Origin: Fagopyrum homotropicum
Taxonomy: Eukaryota; Streptophyta; Magnoliopsida; Caryophyllales; Polygonaceae
NCBI GenBank assembly: GCA_033239125.1
Contig: BSWB01000003.1
Span: 138,856,320-138,920,319, forward strand
Direction: 5' to 3'
DNA length: 64,000 nt
The notes below the pieces were generated by a model. The model saw nothing but the letters and a program-made list of their open reading frames with translations. It was not told where the DNA came from and did no database searches. The position numbers and the translations under genes were made by a program. Below, piece by piece: positions 34,906 to 48,055 of this stretch (position 1 is its first letter; each line of letters opens with the position of its first letter).

Positions 34906-35214
34906 TGCTTAGTCCATTTGAACTTTATATAATTGTATTCAAATTGAATAATTTAAAAGACAAATATTACGTTTAATTTCAACTAATGTGTTACTAGATT
35001 AATAATTCATGAACATCTTTTTTTTAACTTTAATATGAAATAATTTATATAATTTTCGAACAATATATTTCAAGAAGAATGTCCGGAATATAAGACGAGT
35101 TTTATTTCCATGTTTCAATTTAACAAATGTAGTTTGTTTTTCACTATTCGCGTTCCGCTTGATTCCGTTAATCATGTAAAATAACCTGAACATATACGAC
35201 GGTTAGAGGCTTAA
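34906..35214. other. AT-rich flank, no gene seen
   Basis: AT-rich DNA between the element A insertion and the TIR element. One 64-codon minus-strand frame (34999-35193) matches nothing I recognise. Confidence 0.5.
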
Positions 35215-35963
35215 GGGCTCGTTTGTTACAATTTCTATGAAATCAGGAATCATAACGAGTCATACTTATACAACGTGCTTGGTAAGACTTGAAATCAAAA
35301 TGTAAATTATTTTCATGAAATGACTCATTCCAACTCTACATAAAAACTCGAATAAAATTAAAGGTGAGTATCATTCATTCCAATATATTACCCATTTAAA
35401 TTTGAAACCACGTCCATATATTTTCATTATACATATATTTTATTCAATTATTTATACAAAATAAATAATATAAAAAGCTTTATCCATCAACTAATTTGAA
35501 TCATATTTCAAAAAGAATTGAAATTTTTTTTACCAAAAACTAATAAATTAAATAATTGACTATTATACGTATATTTCAATCAAGATGATATGTCATCGGA
35601 AAGTGTTGAAAAGAATATAGTTACTTGAACTAGAAAAAGTAAATTTTATAGAATAAATTATATACCAATTTATTTAAGTTGATATTTGGTTTATACTTAT
35701 ATTTTAAGTCACCCGTTGATCTTTATTTTTATTAAATATAGATTAAAAATAGTTTATACTGACATCATAAATATAGACATATATCATCAAATATCATATG
35801 ATTTATCGTTTAATAATTCATATAAAAATCAAATAACATGTTTCAGGAATTCTTATTTCCAACATCAAAGGAACACCGTGTATCAAGAATGATTGATTCT
35901 AACTATTTACTGCATTCTGATTCCTGCGTTCAACCCCATTCTATCGTCATATCAAACGAGTCC
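35215..35963. mobile_element. PIF/Harbinger-like non-autonomous TIR element, copy 1 (749 bp)
   Basis: Ends are GGGCTCGTTTG and CAAACGAGTCC (10 of 11 bases inverted), flanked by TAA on both sides (35212-35214, 35964-35966). A 3-bp TAA/TTA target duplication with this terminus fits PIF/Harbinger-type MITEs. Subterminal CAGGAATCA appears inverted at both ends. Interior AT-rich, no transposase frame. Confidence 0.78.
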
Positions 35964-35966
35964 TAA

Positions 35967-36540
35967 TTATAATAATGAAATAACATGTTTCATATTATTT
36001 ATCTTTTTGAAAAAACTTTTAATTAACAATAAAAATTAATAATCATAATAAGTATTAATAATACTAACTAATAATAATGGTTAATAACAAAAAAAAACCC
36101 AAAGCTGATGCATCAATTTTAATGGCCAATTTTTATAAATGTTCATCACCTGTCAAATCATACACACTTGATGATAGTAAATCATAAACAACTGTCACAA
36201 TTTATTTTTGATTTTGATGAAAAATGGGCGTAAATAAGATAGCCCTAAAAGAAAGAAGTGCGAAAACGAAATTAAATTTAACTAATTTCGAATTTGGGGT
36301 CCGAAGGTGAAATTGAGTTTAATTATTCCACACTTGAGATTAATTATGAGTAATGTTAATCGCCGCGGACGGAAAACACCAAAAAGGCAAAGCATGCGGG
36401 CTGCGCATGCACTTGGATTGGGGTGCATCCACAGCTCGCATGCGTCCGATCCCTTGGTGCATGCGGTTCATGAAGCGCAAGCACTTGGGGCGCAAGACAA
36501 TTACATATTATTTTGGTTAAAGGGTTTAAGTATCAACAAA
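35967..36540. other. Spacer with GCATGC-rich cluster
   Basis: AT-rich up to 36350, then 36385-36500 is GC-richer with repeated GCATGC/TGCATGC words. No recognisable gene. Confidence 0.45.
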
Positions 36541-36638
36541 TTCGTTGTCGTCCAGCGGTTAAGATATCTAGCTTTCACCCAGGAGATCCAGATTCGACTC
36601 TCGGTAACGCATACCCGTGATTGATTCCCGACAACGGA
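36541..36638 (+). pseudogene. tRNA-Glu(UUC)-derived sequence, copy 1
   Basis: TTCGTTGTCGTCCAGCGGTT followed by AGCTTTCACCCAGGAGA is the 5' half of a plant tRNA-Glu with anticodon TTC at 36574-36576. Two 3' halves follow: a degraded T-arm and acceptor ending TAACGCA (about 36611), and 20 nt later GATTCCCGACAACGGA ending at 36638, which pairs with the 5' acceptor TTCGTTG. The T-stem has mismatches. Probably a tRNA pseudogene or the head of a SINE, not a working tRNA. Confidence 0.72.
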
Positions 36639-37559
36639 GATTTTATATTTGTTTTTTATAATTTGTTATAATAAAATGAGAGTGTATGCGCCCCAATGCG
36701 GACTCTACCTTTGTGAGGCGTTTGTCCGCCGTAATAGTAAGTTTGTTAATTAAACAAAGACGGGCATGTTAGGTTTGGTTTATCAAATTTAACCGAACCG
36801 ACTGATTTTGGTCTAGACCTAACCGACAACCGATAATTTAGGTTCTATTTTAGGTTTGCATATTTTAGAAAATAGGTTTAAGTTCGGTTATTGAGTAATA
36901 ACCGCAAACCGATGATTTAAACCGAAAAATCAACTTTTAATTAATTAACTTTTTAAAAGAGAAGACATACTCATATTTGTTATCTTTATCAGAATAAATG
37001 AGAAGGACTATATTTGTACTTTATATTGTAGTTTTTTTTTAATAGTATTTAAATGTTTGTACAAACCTAATCCAAAACCTTCTAATAGGTATGACTTTTG
37101 GTTCTAATATTACTAATTTTTGGTTTTAGGTTCAAGACGAAATCAAACTTACTTTTATAGGTTCAGTTATCTGTTCAATTTTTAGGAAAATTGATTTTAG
37201 GTTCTATTTAATTTATCGCGGTTCGGTTCGATTTTAGACTACGCACGCACAATCCTAATTAAACATTTTATTTATGTTTTTAAATTTGATTAATTAAGTA
37301 TTACGATTTTTAGTAAGTACGAGTAAAGTTAATTAATTATATATTCAAATCAATAAAGTTAACTAATTATACATATCAGTAAAGTTAATCAACATTCAGT
37401 AATAAGATAAATGAAAAAAATAAAAAAATTAAGAATTGCTTTGCATTACCACTGTCGTCAACATTAAAATTAAAATTCATGAAACATTATTGACATTTGC
37501 AGTGAGTTGTAATATTACATCATTTGCAGTAGTATTTTGTCGCGCAAATAAGCTAGCCC
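36639..37559. other. AT-rich spacer with ACCGAACCG words and a short repeat
   Basis: Contains low-complexity runs of AACCGAACCG and GGTTCGGTT type common in plant intergenic repeats (36780-37230), and three imperfect 26-30 bp units built on AGTAAAGTTAA (37321-37400). No gene seen. Confidence 0.45.
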
Positions 37560-38428
37560 TTTTTGTATTAAAGGTTTTGACAAATTCACACTTTACGACT
37601 TTATTGTTTTTTGTAGTCTTGTTCGAATACGAAGGTTTGTCGTATATTTCGTAACATCCTCCCCCTTGTCCAACTGAACGCCGGTCCAAAGAAACTCATA
37701 TCAATCAACTCTGCATCAGTAGCCCATTTACGGAATTTGTTCAAATCCGCGGAGACAGCCGCTCGAATGGTCCTCGATCTGAAGGGTGGAGTTAAAGTCA
37801 CCTCAATAAAGAGAGGACTACACTCCGGACAGCCGCGAGCAAGCTCGTCCATGCTTCAACTCTTGATTCCTGTGTGGGAAGGTTATACACAACGTTTATC
37901 TCAAACAAATCCAGATTGCTTCCTACTTTAAACTGAATAAAGTGGTCTGCGGTGTGCCCCACCATGACCTTGATGTGAAGTTCATTCCACAAAATCCAAA
38001 TTCCACAAGTGAAGCCTATATCTTCAACCTTTGTGTGATTTGTGAAACCCATCTGCCTACAAATGGAAATTGCTAATTCTCCAAAAAACCTTAGTCTTAA
38101 AGAGAGCCAGAATATCTAATTGGTGACGAATAATCATATAACGGATCACTTTACAAAAAGTGACGGTTAGCGACTCCCCTACAATTCAAAAATAGAATCT
38201 TCATGGGGAGAGAGTCATAACCGTAGTGGGATGGTTAGAACTACAATCCCCCACCTCAATCGCATCTCTTTGTTCAACAATACATTGTTGGCCTACATAA
38301 GGATCCCCGGCCCTGCCGGGGACAAAATCCCCCTTAATAAAGGTGGATGTACGTACTCACCAATAGTAGCAGGGACGTCCACTTCCATGATTGTCTTTTC
38401 AAGGTTGTTGTATGACGCCTTATTCCCT
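37560..38428 (-). pseudogene. LINE (L1-type) ORF2 endonuclease fragment, copy 1
   Basis: The minus strand opens with MKILFLNCRG (ATG at 38204), the start of a plant LINE apurinic-type endonuclease, then in broken frames gives GFTCGIWILWNELHIKV, VVYNLPTQESRVEAW and DAELIDMSFFGPAFSWTRGR, all typical of that fold. Stops and frameshifts interrupt it and the RT part is absent. The region upstream (38205-38428) resembles the end of a LINE ORF1/linker. Homologous to 60605-61453. Confidence 0.82.
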
Positions 38429-38432
38429 TCAC

Positions 38433-40147
38433 AAGATAACATCAACATCTCAAGTCATAAAACATTCACAATCCTCAAGCACTCACCTAAGGTCCATAAC
38501 CACTACTTGGTATTCACTCTAAGTTATGCTAGATCCAACCTAGCATGATACTACTACTAAACATAACTAAATCGAGTAAGATAATAAACTCAGGGGAAAG
38601 GGTACTCACATGACGTCAAAAAGACGGAAGACGATCTATGGATGTCGATATGGATTCGTTGGCCTTTATCGGGGCGCTTCCAGACCTAAAACCAAAGCTA
38701 AACAAATTTAGCCTGTATGCTAAATTTGATAGGAAGATAACTTATATAAAACTCATTTTCAGAACCAATGTTAAAAACTCATAAAAACATTTTCCGGGAA
38801 TTTATACAATTTTAGAATTTGGGTCATAAACCCCAAATTAAATCCTTGGGCCATATTCCGAAAATAATCCAACAAAGGGCATAATATATAGTGTATATAA
38901 ATATAAGAATATTCCCGTAATTAAAACCCAAGGTTAAAACCGCTAACGCATTTTCCGGGCAAATAATACAACTCTAGAAACTTGGGGTCATATTCTGAAA
39001 ATAAAAATCTGGGCCAAATCTGTAATTAATTCAAATCAGTAGGGCACAATCTACAAAATCCAGAAGAGTGGGTCAAATCTGCAATAAACACAAAATAAGG
39101 GGGCCCGATTACAAATTTAGAATAGGGTTTCAAACCCTTCAAATGAAGGTTGGCGATGGGAAGGCAAAAGCACAGGGCGGCCGCCATGGCTTCGGAAGGC
39201 GAAGGCACGACCAGGGTAGGCGGCGGCGAGGACAGGAACTGGCAGGTCATTCTCCGGCGTTGGCAGTGGCGGCAGTGGCTCCTTCCCGGCGATGACAGTG
39301 GAGGTGAGGGCTTCTTCTGGCGGTGGGAGCTTCGGTCTCCGGCGGCCTTCTGTAGCGGCAAAGGCTGGGCTCCTTCGGGCTAGACAGGGGCCTCTTGCCC
39401 GGTGTGGCTGCAGCAAGAGAGCGAGAGAGATGGAGCCTGTAGAGGCTCCGGCAGGTCGACGGTGGGGCTCTCCCAGGTGCTATGGCTGCAGCTCCTCTCT
39501 TTCTCAGGCAAAGCTCGATGGTGGAGGAGAAGGGGAGAGGGGAAGAACAGAGAGATGGCATTGCAGAGAGGAAGAGCACAGGGTGGCTCCCGGCGAGACA
39601 GACGGGATGGGGTGGGGCTGCCGCTGGCTCTCCTCTGGCGTCTAAGCTACTCATCCGACGGCGAACAGAGACGAGATGTTGCCGGCTTAGGGAGAGATGG
39701 TTGCAGATAATGCAATGGTGAGAGATTGGCTTCTCTGTTGCGTGAGGAAGAGAATGAGAAGGAGAGACTGGTGAGCGAGAGAAGAGAGCAGAGGGAAGCA
39801 GCTGAGACCGAGAAGTCGGCTAGCTAGGCTGCATCAGAGGTCTATGACCAGGCTGGGCGGGGGGGAAATCATAGACACGCCATCTACTTGGCATTGAGAA
39901 AGAAGCAGGGAAAAACATAAACTAAAATAAAAGAAATAGCAAATAATTAAAAATAAAAATGGAATGAACTCGATCGAAAAACTCGGATCGGGATTTTCAA
40001 ACCGCAAAACTTTTCCGAAAAAAAAATAAAGACGCGGATATACGTGAACGTACCCAAGAATAATAATATACCCGTGAAAATATATCGAGGCCATTAAATT
40101 ATTAACAAAAAAAAATCGAAAACGCACCTAATAAACGGGTAGTTACA
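38433..40147 (-). repeat. Partial LTR of element A in tandem copy 2
   Basis: Equals 33186-34900 of the 5' LTR, including the GC-rich leader and an unoccupied GTGAG site near 39717, and is followed by TATGA. It arose by tandem duplication, not by a separate insertion. Confidence 0.93.
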
Positions 40148-40461
40148 TATGATGCTTAGTCCATTTGAACTTTATATAATTGTATTCAAATTGAATAATT
40201 TAAAAGACAAATATTACGTTTAATTTCAACTAATGTGTTACTAGATTAATAATTCATGAACATCTTTTTTTTAACTTTAATATGAAATAATTTATATAAT
40301 TTTCGAACAATATATTTCAAGAAGAATGTCCGGAATATAAGACGAGTTTTATTTCCATGTTTCAATTTAACAAATGTAGTTTGTTTTTCACTATTCGCGT
40401 TCCGCTTGATTCCGTTAATCATGTAAAATAACCTGAACATATACGACGGTTAGAGGCTTAA

Positions 40462-41210
40462 GGGCTCGTTTGTTACAATTTCTATGAAATCAGGAATCAT
40501 AACGAGTCATACTTATACAACGTGCTTGGTAAGACTTGAAATCAAAATGTAAATTATTTTCATGAAATGACTCATTCCAACTCTACATAAAAACTCGAAT
40601 AAAATTAAAGGTGAGTATCATTCATTCCAATATATTACCCATTTAAATTTGAAACCACGTCCATATATTTTCATTATACATATATTTTATTCAATTATTT
40701 ATACAAAATAAATAATATAAAAAGCTTTATCCATCAACTAATTTGAATCATATTTCAAAAAGAATTGAAATTTTTTTTACCAAAAACTAATAAATTAAAT
40801 AATTGACTATTATACGTATATTTCAATCAAGATGATATGTCATCGGAAAGTGTTGAAAAGAATATAGTTACTTGAACTAGAAAAAGTAAATTTTATAGAA
40901 TAAATTATATACCAATTTATTTAAGTTGATATTTGGTTTATACTTATATTTTAAGTCACCCGTTGATCTTTATTTTTATTAAATATAGATTAAAAATAGT
41001 TTATACTGACATCATAAATATAGACATATATCATCAAATATCATATGATTTATCGTTTAATAATTCATATAAAAATCAAATAACATGTTTCAGGAATTCT
41101 TATTTCCAACATCAAAGGAACACCGTGTATCAAGAATGATTGATTCTAACTATTTACTGCATTCTGATTCCTGCGTTCAACCCCATTCTATCGTCATATC
41201 AAACGAGTCC
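40462..41210. mobile_element. PIF/Harbinger-like TIR element, copy 2
   Basis: Same 749-bp element with TAA flanks, carried by the tandem duplication. Confidence 0.78.
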
Positions 41211-41789
41211 TAATTATAATAATGAAATAACATGTTTCATATTATTTATCTTTTTGAAAAAACTTTTAATTAACAATAAAAATTAATAATCATAATAAGT
41301 ATTAATAATACTAACTAATAATAATGGTTAATAACAAAAAAAAACCCAAAGCTGATGCATCAATTTTAATGGCCAATTTTTATAAATGTTCATCACCTGT
41401 CAAATCATACACACTTGATGATAGTAAATCATAAACAACTGTCACAATTTATTTTTGATTTTGATGAAAAATGGGCGTAAATAAGATAGCCCTAAAAGAA
41501 AGAAGTGCGAAAACGAAATTAAATTTAACTAATTTCGAATTTGGGGTCCGAAGGTGAAATTGAGTTTAATTATTCCACACTTGAGATTAATTATGAGTAA
41601 TGTTAATCGCCGCGGACGGAAAACACCAAAAAGGCAAAGCATGCGGGCTGCGCATGCACACTTGGATTGGGGTGCATGCACAGCTCGCATGCGTCCGATC
41701 CCTTGGTGCATGCGGTTCATGAAGCGCAAGCACTTGGGGCGCAAGACAATTACATATTATTTTGGTTAAAGGGTTTAAGTATCAACAAA

Positions 41790-41887
41790 TTCGTTGTCGT
41801 CCAGCGGTTAAGATATCTAGCTTTCACCCAGGAGATCCAGATTCGACTCTCGGTAACGCATACCCGTGATTGATTCCCGACAACGGA
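41790..41887 (+). pseudogene. tRNA-Glu(UUC)-derived sequence, copy 2
   Basis: Identical in layout to 36541-36638, including the doubled 3' half. Confidence 0.72.
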
Positions 41888-42807
41888 GATTTTATATTTG
41901 TTTTTTATAATTTGTTATAATAAAATGAGAGTGTATGCGCCCCAATGCGGACTCTACCTTTGTGAGGCGTTTGTCCGCCGTAATAGTAAGTTTGTTAATT
42001 AAACAAAGACGGGCATGTTAGGTTTGGTTTATCAAATTTAACCGAACCGACTGATTTTGGTCTAGACCTAACCGACAACCGATAATTTAGGTTCTATTTT
42101 AGGTTTGCATATTTTAGAAAATAGGTTTAAGTTCGGTTATTGAGTAATAACCGCAAACCGATGATTTAAACCGAAAAATCAACTTTTAATTAATTAACTT
42201 TTTAAAAGAGAAGACATACTCATATTTGTTATCTTTATCAGAATAAATGAGAAGGACTATATTTGTACTTTATATTGTAGTTTTTTTTAATAGTATTTAA
42301 ATGTTTGTACAAACCTAATCCAAAACCTTCTAATAGGTATGACTTTTGGTTCTAATATTACTAATTTTTGGTTTTAGGTTCAAGACGAAATCAAACTTAC
42401 TTTTATAGGTTCAGTTATCTGTTCAATTTTTAGGAAAATTGATTTTAGGTTCTATTTAATTTATCGCGGTTCGGTTCGATTTTAGACTACGCACGCACAA
42501 TCCTAATTAAACATTTTATTTATGTTTTTAAATTTGATTAATTAAGTATTACGATTTTTAGTAAGTACGAGTAAAGTTAATTAATTATATATTCAAATCA
42601 ATAAAGTTAACTAATTATACATATCAGTAAAGTTAATCAACATTCAGTAATAAGATAAATGAAAAAAATAAAAAAATTAAGAATTGCTTTGCATTACCAC
42701 TGTCGTCAACATTAAAATTAAAATTCATGAAACATTATTGACATTTGCAGTGAGTTGTAATATTACATCATTTGCAGTAGTATTTTGTCGCGCAAATAAG
42801 CTAGCCC

Positions 42808-43676
42808 TTTTTGTATTAAAGGTTTTGACAAATTCACACTTTACGACTTTATTGTTTTTTGTAGTCTTGTTCGAATACGAAGGTTTGTCGTATATTTCGT
42901 AACATCCTCCCCCTTGTCCAACTGAACGCCGGTCCAAAGAAACTCATATCAATCAACTCTGCATCAGTAGCCCATTTACGGAATTTGTTCAAATCCGCGG
43001 AGACAGCCGCTCGAATGGTCCTCGATCTGAAGGGTGGAGTTAAAGTCACCTCAATAAAGAGAGGACTACACTCCGGACAGCCGCGAGCAAGCTCGTCCAT
43101 GCTTCAACTCTTGATTCCTGTGTGGGAAGGTTATACACAACGTTTATCTCAAACAAATCCAGATTGCTTCCTACTTTAAACTGAATAAAGTGGTCTGCGG
43201 TGTGCCCCACCATGACCTTGATGTGAAGTTCATTCCACAAAATCCAAATTCCACAAGTGAAGCCTATATCTTCAACCTTTGTGTGATTTGTGAAACCCAT
43301 CTGCCTACAAATGGAAATTGCTAATTCTCCAAAAAACCTTAGTCTTAAAGAGAGCCAGAATATCTAATTGGTGACGAATAATCATATAACGGATCACTTT
43401 ACAAAAAGTGACGGTTAGCGACTCCCCTACAATTCAAAAATAGAATCTTCATGGGGAGAGAGTCATAACCGTAGTGGGATGGTTAGAACTACAATCCCCC
43501 ACCTCAATCGCATCTCTTTGTTCAACAATACATTGTTGGCCTACATAAGGATCCCCGGCCCTGCCGGGGACAAAATCCCCCTTAATAAAGGTGGATGTAC
43601 GTACTCACCAATAGTAGCAGGGACGTCCACTTCCATGATTGTCTTTTCAAGGTTGTTGTATGACGCCTTATTCCCT
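42808..43676 (-). pseudogene. LINE endonuclease fragment, copy 2
   Basis: Same broken frames as copy 1, shifted by 5,248 bp. Confidence 0.82.
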
Positions 43677-43680
43677 TCAC

Positions 43681-45395
43681 AAGATAACATCAACATCTCA
43701 AGTCATAAAACATTCACAATCCTCAAGCACTCACCTAAGGTCCATAACCACTACTTGGTATTCACTCTAAGTTATGCTAGATCCAACCTAGCATGATACT
43801 ACTACTAAACATAACTAAATCGAGTAAGATAATAAACTCAGGGGAAAGGGTACTCACATGACGTCAAAAAGACGGAAGACGATCTATGGATGTCGATATG
43901 GATTCGTTGGCCTTTATCGGGGCGCTTCCAGACCTAAAACCAAAGCTAAACAAATTTAGCCTGTATGTTAAATTTGATAGGAAGATAACTTATATAAAAC
44001 TCATTTTCAGAACCAATGTTAAAAACTCATAAAAACATTTTCCGGGAATTTATACAATTTTAGAATTTGGGTCATAAACCCCAAATTAAATCCTTGGGCC
44101 ATATTCCGAAAATAATCCAACAAAGGGCATAATATATAGTGTATATAAATATAAGAATATTCCCGTAATTAAAACCCAAGGTTAAAACCGCTAACGCATT
44201 TTCCGGGCAAATAATACAACTCTAGAAACTTGGGGTCATATTCTGAAAATAAAAATCTGGGCCAAATCTGTAATTAATTCAAATCAGTAGGGCACAATCT
44301 ACAAAATCCAGAAGAGTGGGTCAAATCTGCAATAAACACAAAATAAGGGGGCCCGATTACAAATTTAGAATAGGGTTTCAAACCCTTCAAATGAAGGTTG
44401 GCGATGGGAAGGCAAAAGCACAGGGCGGCCGCCATGGCTTCGGAAGGCGAAGGCACGACCAGGGTAGGCGGCGGCGAGGACAGGAACTGGCAGGTCATTC
44501 TCCGGCGTTGGCAGTGGCGGCAGTGGCTCCTTCCCGGCGATGACAGTGGAGGTGAGGGCTTCTTCTGGCGGTGGGAGCTTCGGTCTCCGGCGGCCTTCTG
44601 TAGCGGCAAAGGCTGGGCTCCTTCGGGCTAGACAGGGGCCTCTTGCCCGGTGTGGCTGCAGCAAGAGAGCGAGAGAGATGGAGCCTGTAGAGGCTCCGGC
44701 AGGTCGACGGTGGGGCTCTCCCAGGTGCTATGGCTGCAGCTCCTCTCTTTCTCAGGCAAAGCTCGATGGTGGAGGAGAAGGGGAGAGGGGAAGAACAGAG
44801 AGATGGCATTGCAGAGAGGAAGAGCACAGGGTGGCTCCCGGCGAGACAGACGGGATGGGGTGGGGCTGCCGCTGGCTCTCCTCTGGCGTCTAAGCTACTC
44901 ATCCGACGGCGAACAGAGACGAGATGTTGCCGGCTTAGGGAGAGATGGTTGCAGATAATGCAATGGTGAGAGATTGGCTTCTCTGTTGCGTGAGGAAGAG
45001 AATGAGAAGGAGAGACTGGTGAGCGAGAGAAGAGAGCAGAGGGAAGCAGCTGAGACCGAGAAGTCGGCTAGCTAGGCTGCATCAGAGGTCTATGACCAGG
45101 CTGGGCGGGGGGGAAATCATAGACACGCCATCTACTTGGCATTGAGAAAGAAGCAGGGAAAAACATAAACTAAAATAAAAGAAATAGCAAATAATTAAAA
45201 ATAAAAATGGAATGAACTCGATCGAAAAACTCGGATCGGGATTTTCAAACCGCAAAACTTTTCCGAAAAAAAAATAAAGACGCGGATATACGTGAACGTA
45301 CCCAAGAATAATAATATACCCGTGAAAATATATCGAGGCCATTAAATTATTAACAAAAAAAAATCGAAAACGCACCTAATAAACGGGTAGTTACA
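43681..45395 (-). repeat. Partial LTR of element A in tandem copy 3
   Basis: Same segment as in copy 2, again with an empty GTGAG site (about 44965) and followed by TATGA. Confidence 0.93.
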
Positions 45396-45709
45396 TATGA
45401 TGCTTAGTCCATTTGAACTTTATATAATTGTATTCAAATTGAATAATTTAAAAGACAAATATTACGTTTAATTTCAACTAATGTGTTACTAGATTAATAA
45501 TTCATGAACATCTTTTTTTTAACTTTAATATGAAATAATTTATATAATTTTCGAACAATATATTTCAAGAAGAATGTCCGGAATATAAGACGAGTTTTAT
45601 TTCCATGTTTCAATTTAACAAATGTAGTTTGTTTTTCACTATTCGCGTTCCGCTTGATTCCGTTAATCATGTAAAATAACCTGAACATATACGACGGTTA
45701 GAGGCTTAA

Positions 45710-46458
45710 GGGCTCGTTTGTTACAATTTCTATGAAATCAGGAATCATAACGAGTCATACTTATACAACGTGCTTGGTAAGACTTGAAATCAAAATGTAA
45801 ATTATTTTCATGAAATGACTCATTCCAACTCTACATAAAAACTCGAATAAAATTAAAGGTGAGTATCATTCATTCCAATATATTACCCATTTAAATTTGA
45901 AACCACGTCCATATATTTTCATTATACATATATTTTATTCAATTATTTATACAAAATAAATAATATAAAAAGCTTTATCCATCAACTAATTTGAATCATA
46001 TTTCAAAAAGAATTGAAATTTTTTTTACCAAAAACTAATAAATTAAATAATTGACTATTATACGTATATTTCAATCAAGATGATATGTCATCGGAAAGTG
46101 TTGAAAAGAATATAGTTACTTGAACTAGAAAAAGTAAATTTTATAGAATAAATTATATACCAATTTATTTAAGTTGATATTTGGTTTATACTTATATTTT
46201 AAGTCACCCGTTGATCTTTATTTTTATTAAATATAGATTAAAAATAGTTTATACTGACATCATAAATATAGACATATATCATCAAATATCATATGATTTA
46301 TCGTTTAATAATTCATATAAAAATCAAATAACATGTTTCAGGAATTCTTATTTCCAACATCAAAGGAACACCGTGTATCAAGAATGATTGATTCTAACTA
46401 TTTACTGCATTCTGATTCCTGCGTTCAACCCCATTCTATCGTCATATCAAACGAGTCC
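45710..46458. mobile_element. PIF/Harbinger-like TIR element, copy 3
   Basis: Same element with TAA flanks as copies 1 and 2. Confidence 0.78.
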
Positions 46459-47037
46459 TAATTATAATAATGAAATAACATGTTTCATATTATTTATCTT
46501 TTTGAAAAAACTTTTAATTAACAATAAAAATTAATAATCATAATAAGTATTAATAATACTAACTAATAATAATGGTTAATAACAAAAAAAAACCCAAAGC
46601 TGATGCATCAATTTTAATGGCCAATTTTTATAAATGTTCATCACCTGTCAAATCATACACACTTGATGATAGTAAATCATAAACAACTGTCACAATTTAT
46701 TTTTGATTTTGATGAAAAATGGGCGTAAATAAGATAGCCCTAAAAGAAAGAAGTGCGAAAACGAAATTAAATTTAACTAATTTCGAATTTGGGGTCCGAA
46801 GGTGAAATTGAGTTTAATTATTCCACACTTGAGATTAATTATGAGTAATGTTAATCGCCGCGGACGGAAAACACCAAAAAGGCAAAGCATGCGGGCTGCG
46901 CATGCACACTTGGATTGGGGTGCATGCACAGCTCGCATGCGTCCGATCCCTTGGTGCATGCGGTTCATGAAGCGCAAGCACTTGGGGCGCAAGACAATTA
47001 CATATTATTTTGGTTAAAGGGTTTAAGTATCAACAAA

Positions 47038-47135
47038 TTCGTTGTCGTCCAGCGGTTAAGATATCTAGCTTTCACCCAGGAGATCCAGATTCGACTCTCG
47101 GTAACGCATACCCGTGATTGATTCCCGACAACGGA
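47038..47135 (+). pseudogene. tRNA-Glu(UUC)-derived sequence, copy 3
   Basis: Same layout as copies 1 and 2. Confidence 0.72.
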
Positions 47136-48055
47136 GATTTTATATTTGTTTTTTATAATTTGTTATAATAAAATGAGAGTGTATGCGCCCCAATGCGGAC
47201 TCTACCTTTGTGAGGCGTTTGTCCGCCGTAATAGTAAGTTTGTTAATTAAACAAAGACGGGCATGTTAGGTTTGGTTTATCAAATTTAACCGAACCGACT
47301 GATTTTGGTCTAGACCTAACCGACAACCGATAATTTAGGTTCTATTTTAGGTTTGCATATTTTAGAAAATAGGTTTAAGTTCGGTTATTGAGTAATAACC
47401 GCAAACCGATGATTTAAACCGAAAAATCAACTTTTAATTAATTAACTTTTTAAAAGAGAAGACATACTCATATTTGTTATCTTTATCAGAATAAATGAGA
47501 AGGACTATATTTGTACTTTATATTGTAGTTTTTTTTAATAGTATTTAAATGTTTGTACAAACCTAATCCAAAACCTTCTAATAGGTATGACTTTTGGTTC
47601 TAATATTACTAATTTTTGGTTTTAGGTTCAAGACGAAATCAAACTTACTTTTATAGGTTCAGTTATCTGTTCAATTTTTAGGAAAATTGATTTTAGGTTC
47701 TATTTAATTTATCGCGGTTCGGTTCGATTTTAGACTACGCACGCACAATCCTAATTAAACATTTTATTTATGTTTTTAAATTTGATTAATTAAGTATTAC
47801 GATTTTTAGTAAGTACGAGTAAAGTTAATTAATTATATATTCAAATCAATAAAGTTAACTAATTATACATATCAGTAAAGTTAATCAACATTCAGTAATA
47901 AGATAAATGAAAAAAATAAAAAAATTAAGAATTGCTTTGCATTACCACTGTCGTCAACATTAAAATTAAAATTCATGAAACATTATTGACATTTGCAGTG
48001 AGTTGTAATATTACATCATTTGCAGTAGTATTTTGTCGCGCAAATAAGCTAGCCC

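Larger units (their letters stand above)
33182..38428. repeat. 5.25-kb tandem unit, copy 1
   Basis: Runs from inside the 5' LTR of element A through its flank to the LINE fragment. Copies 2 and 3 follow directly. Both ends carry TCAC (33182-33185 and 38429-38432), a 4-nt microhomology at the duplication joint. Copy 1 differs from copies 2 and 3 at a GCATGC-rich site (about 36405) and in a T run (37032). Confidence 0.95.
38429..43676. repeat. 5.25-kb tandem unit, copy 2
   Basis: Near-identical to copy 1 (period 5,247 bp) and copy 3 (5,248 bp). Shares with copy 3 two small differences from copy 1 near 41655 and 42291. Confidence 0.95.

Noticed and set aside
36541..36614. Functional tRNA-Glu gene
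   Set aside because: T-stem mismatches, degraded proximal acceptor and a doubled 3' half argue against a working tRNA.
38433..40147. Independent solo LTR insertions at 38.4 and 43.7 kb
   Set aside because: They start at an arbitrary point within the LTR and share the TATGA flank and all downstream sequence with copy 1, so they came from tandem duplication.
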